IMG/VR virus record: IMGVR_UViG_3300044985_000056
Location: 1 to 23,652 of that record
From: a virus
Reading direction: 5' to 3' (one strand)
Length of the DNA stretch: 23,652 nt
Positions 22,891-23,652 of the stretch are shown one piece after another. How positions within the stretch are numbered: the stretch's first letter is position 1; every line of letters starts with the position of its first letter. A program made the position numbers and the translations under genes. The notes under the pieces were generated by a model that worked only from the letters and a program-made list of their open reading frames with translations, was not told where the DNA came from and ran no database searches.

Positions 22891-23145
22891 TTACCCTTGG
22901 CCTGGTGGCCCTTGTTGCATGGTGACCTGCTGTGGCTGCAGATTCTTCATGGCCTGCAGCAGCAGCTCGATCTCGTTGTACGGCAAGCACTTGATCGCAT
23001 GCTTCATTTTGTCGTAGAGATCCACCGGCACAATCACGGCCATAATCTGCTGGACCTGCGGCATCAGCGGTGGCAATTGCGACTCCGGACCTGGCTTGTC
23101 TGCATTGTTCTTGCCTCGTTTCTGTACGTTTGCTTGTTCAGTCAT
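22891..23145 (-). CDS. hypothetical small virion-arm protein, 84 aa
   Basis: Unrecognised. It begins MTEQANVQKRGKNNADKPGP. The first 30 residues are polar and probably disordered, followed by helical VQQIMAVIVPVDLYDKMKHA and NEIELLLQAMKNLQ, and a Gln/Pro-rich end (PQQVTMQQGPPGQG). It ends three bases before the giant gene and starts 17 bases after the stop of the right-edge gene. No strong Shine-Dalgarno is visible (AGTGAGA only). It may be a scaffold or chaperone-like partner of the giant protein, based only on adjacency. Confidence 0.7.
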   Translation of the reverse strand: MTEQANVQKRGKNNADKPGPESQLPPLMPQVQQIMAVIVPVDLYDKMKHAIKCLPYNEIELLLQAMKNLQPQQVTMQQGPPGQG

Positions 23146-23162
23146 TTTTATATCTCACTGGG

Positions 23163-23652
23163 TTAGTGGCGGTTGAAAAGTTCGACCGCTCCCTGGCCTA
23201 TCATAATCAGATCTTCATCTTCCCGATAGATCTGGTCTGTCACCTTATCGTGGAAGCGGTAGCTGTCAGCCTTGCCCTCACCTTCTGGTATTGGATCGCC
23301 ATACGTCACACGCAGGATCGCACCATCCAATGTTGGATGTGCGTTGGAGCTGATGAGCCGTTGCTGGTTGACATCGCTGACCCTGCTTAGATTGATGATG
23401 ATGCCCGAGTCAATCGAGTAGCCAGGCGCACTGACCTGGTCTTGTATCAGGTCAGTGATGTCGGGTGATGTCTCGGTCACACCGAGGACCTGGGTGTCGA
23501 TTGGCCAGAGAACATCGGCACTGGCAAACGGAGTAACAAGGTCGTTGGAGATGGCAAAATCCAAATCAACATTGCCAGGGTAGTTCTGGAAGTCATGACC
23601 CAGGCCTTCACCGAAGTGATACAGCTGACCGTTCGACAGGAACTCGTTCAGG
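23163..23652 (-). CDS. structural-type protein, partial (runs off right window edge)
   Basis: The frame is open from the stop at 23163 to the window end without interruption. A TTG at 23562-23564 is an internal codon, not the start, because the upstream codons continue sensibly (NEFLSNGQLYHFGEGLGHDF, then QNYPGNVDLDFAISNDLVTP). About 163 residues are visible. They include beta-rich and acidic stretches such as IDTQVLGVTETSPDITDLIQ and LRVTYGDPIPEGEGKADSYR, and end in IGQGAVELFNRH. The family is not recognised. As the first gene visible on the late arm it is probably a head or tail structural protein; its N-terminus lies outside the window. Confidence 0.72.
   Translation of the reverse strand, partial: LNEFLSNGQLYHFGEGLGHDFQNYPGNVDLDFAISNDLVTPFASADVLWPIDTQVLGVTETSPDITDLIQDQVSAPGYSIDSGIIINLSRVSDVNQQRLISSNAHPTLDGAILRVTYGDPIPEGEGKADSYRFHDKVTDQIYREDEDLIMIGQGAVELFNRH

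Noticed and set aside
1-23652. Cyanobacterial HIP1 (GCGATCGC) signature
   Set aside because: Although GATC is frequent, only about two exact HIP1 octamers were seen (near 19956 and 21027), far from the density of cyanobacterial or cyanophage DNA.
1-23652. tRNA genes, CRISPR arrays, integrase or transposon ends
   Set aside because: No cloverleaf with a conserved T-loop, no regularly spaced short repeats, and no recombinase or terminal inverted repeats were recognised in any part.

Overview
The window is part of a tailed double-stranded DNA phage genome (Caudoviricetes-type) of roughly 55-60% GC. It has almost no intergenic space, with most genes overlapping as ATGA, GTGA, TAATG or TGATG. The host is most likely Gram-negative, because a two-component spanin pair with an inner-membrane coiled-coil protein and a lipoprotein is present and only makes sense with an outer membrane. 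I see no integrase, repressor, tRNA, CRISPR array or transposase, so nothing points to a lysogeny module here. Host genus and phage family cannot be fixed from this sequence alone.

Left arm, plus strand, 1-7499: an early/replication-type operon. It opens with the C-terminal end of a PAPS-reductase-family protein cut by the window edge. Then come about nine small phage proteins of unknown function, including a 57-codon gene at 2058-2231 and a possible 31-residue membrane peptide at 3086-3181. A homologous-recombination cassette follows: an ERF-family single-strand annealing protein, a YqaJ/lambda-exonuclease-type nuclease, a coiled-coil protein often found beside such genes, SSB with the classical acidic tip, and a PD-(D/E)XK-like nuclease. 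Two sites upstream of 1615 and 2766 share a TATACT-N6-ATTGAC layout and look like related promoters.

Right arm, minus strand, 23652-7421, read right to left: a late virion and lysis operon. It runs from a structural-type protein cut by the right edge and an 84-residue protein to a giant 2698-residue polyvalent protein. That protein carries a zeta-toxin-like P-loop, an HESGH zincin-type protease motif and a membrane-active-looking C-terminus. Next are two tail fibre/spike proteins sharing the same N-terminal anchor, with a third tail-associated protein between them. A DUF5675-like protein and overlapping Rz/Rz1-like spanins close the arm. The two arms converge tail to tail at about 7350-7500, with no recognisable terminator between them.

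The most unusual signals are not single genes. Hand counts give about 45 GGATCC and about 40 CTCGAG palindromes in 23.65 kb, where about 7 of each are expected by chance; GATC and CCWGG are also several-fold enriched. These words occur in all three codon phases and on both arms, which suggests a DNA-level pressure. Inside the giant gene, two islands (about 20870-21300 and 19200-19465) use codons unlike the rest of the gene, suggesting recently acquired segments in a modular ejected protein.
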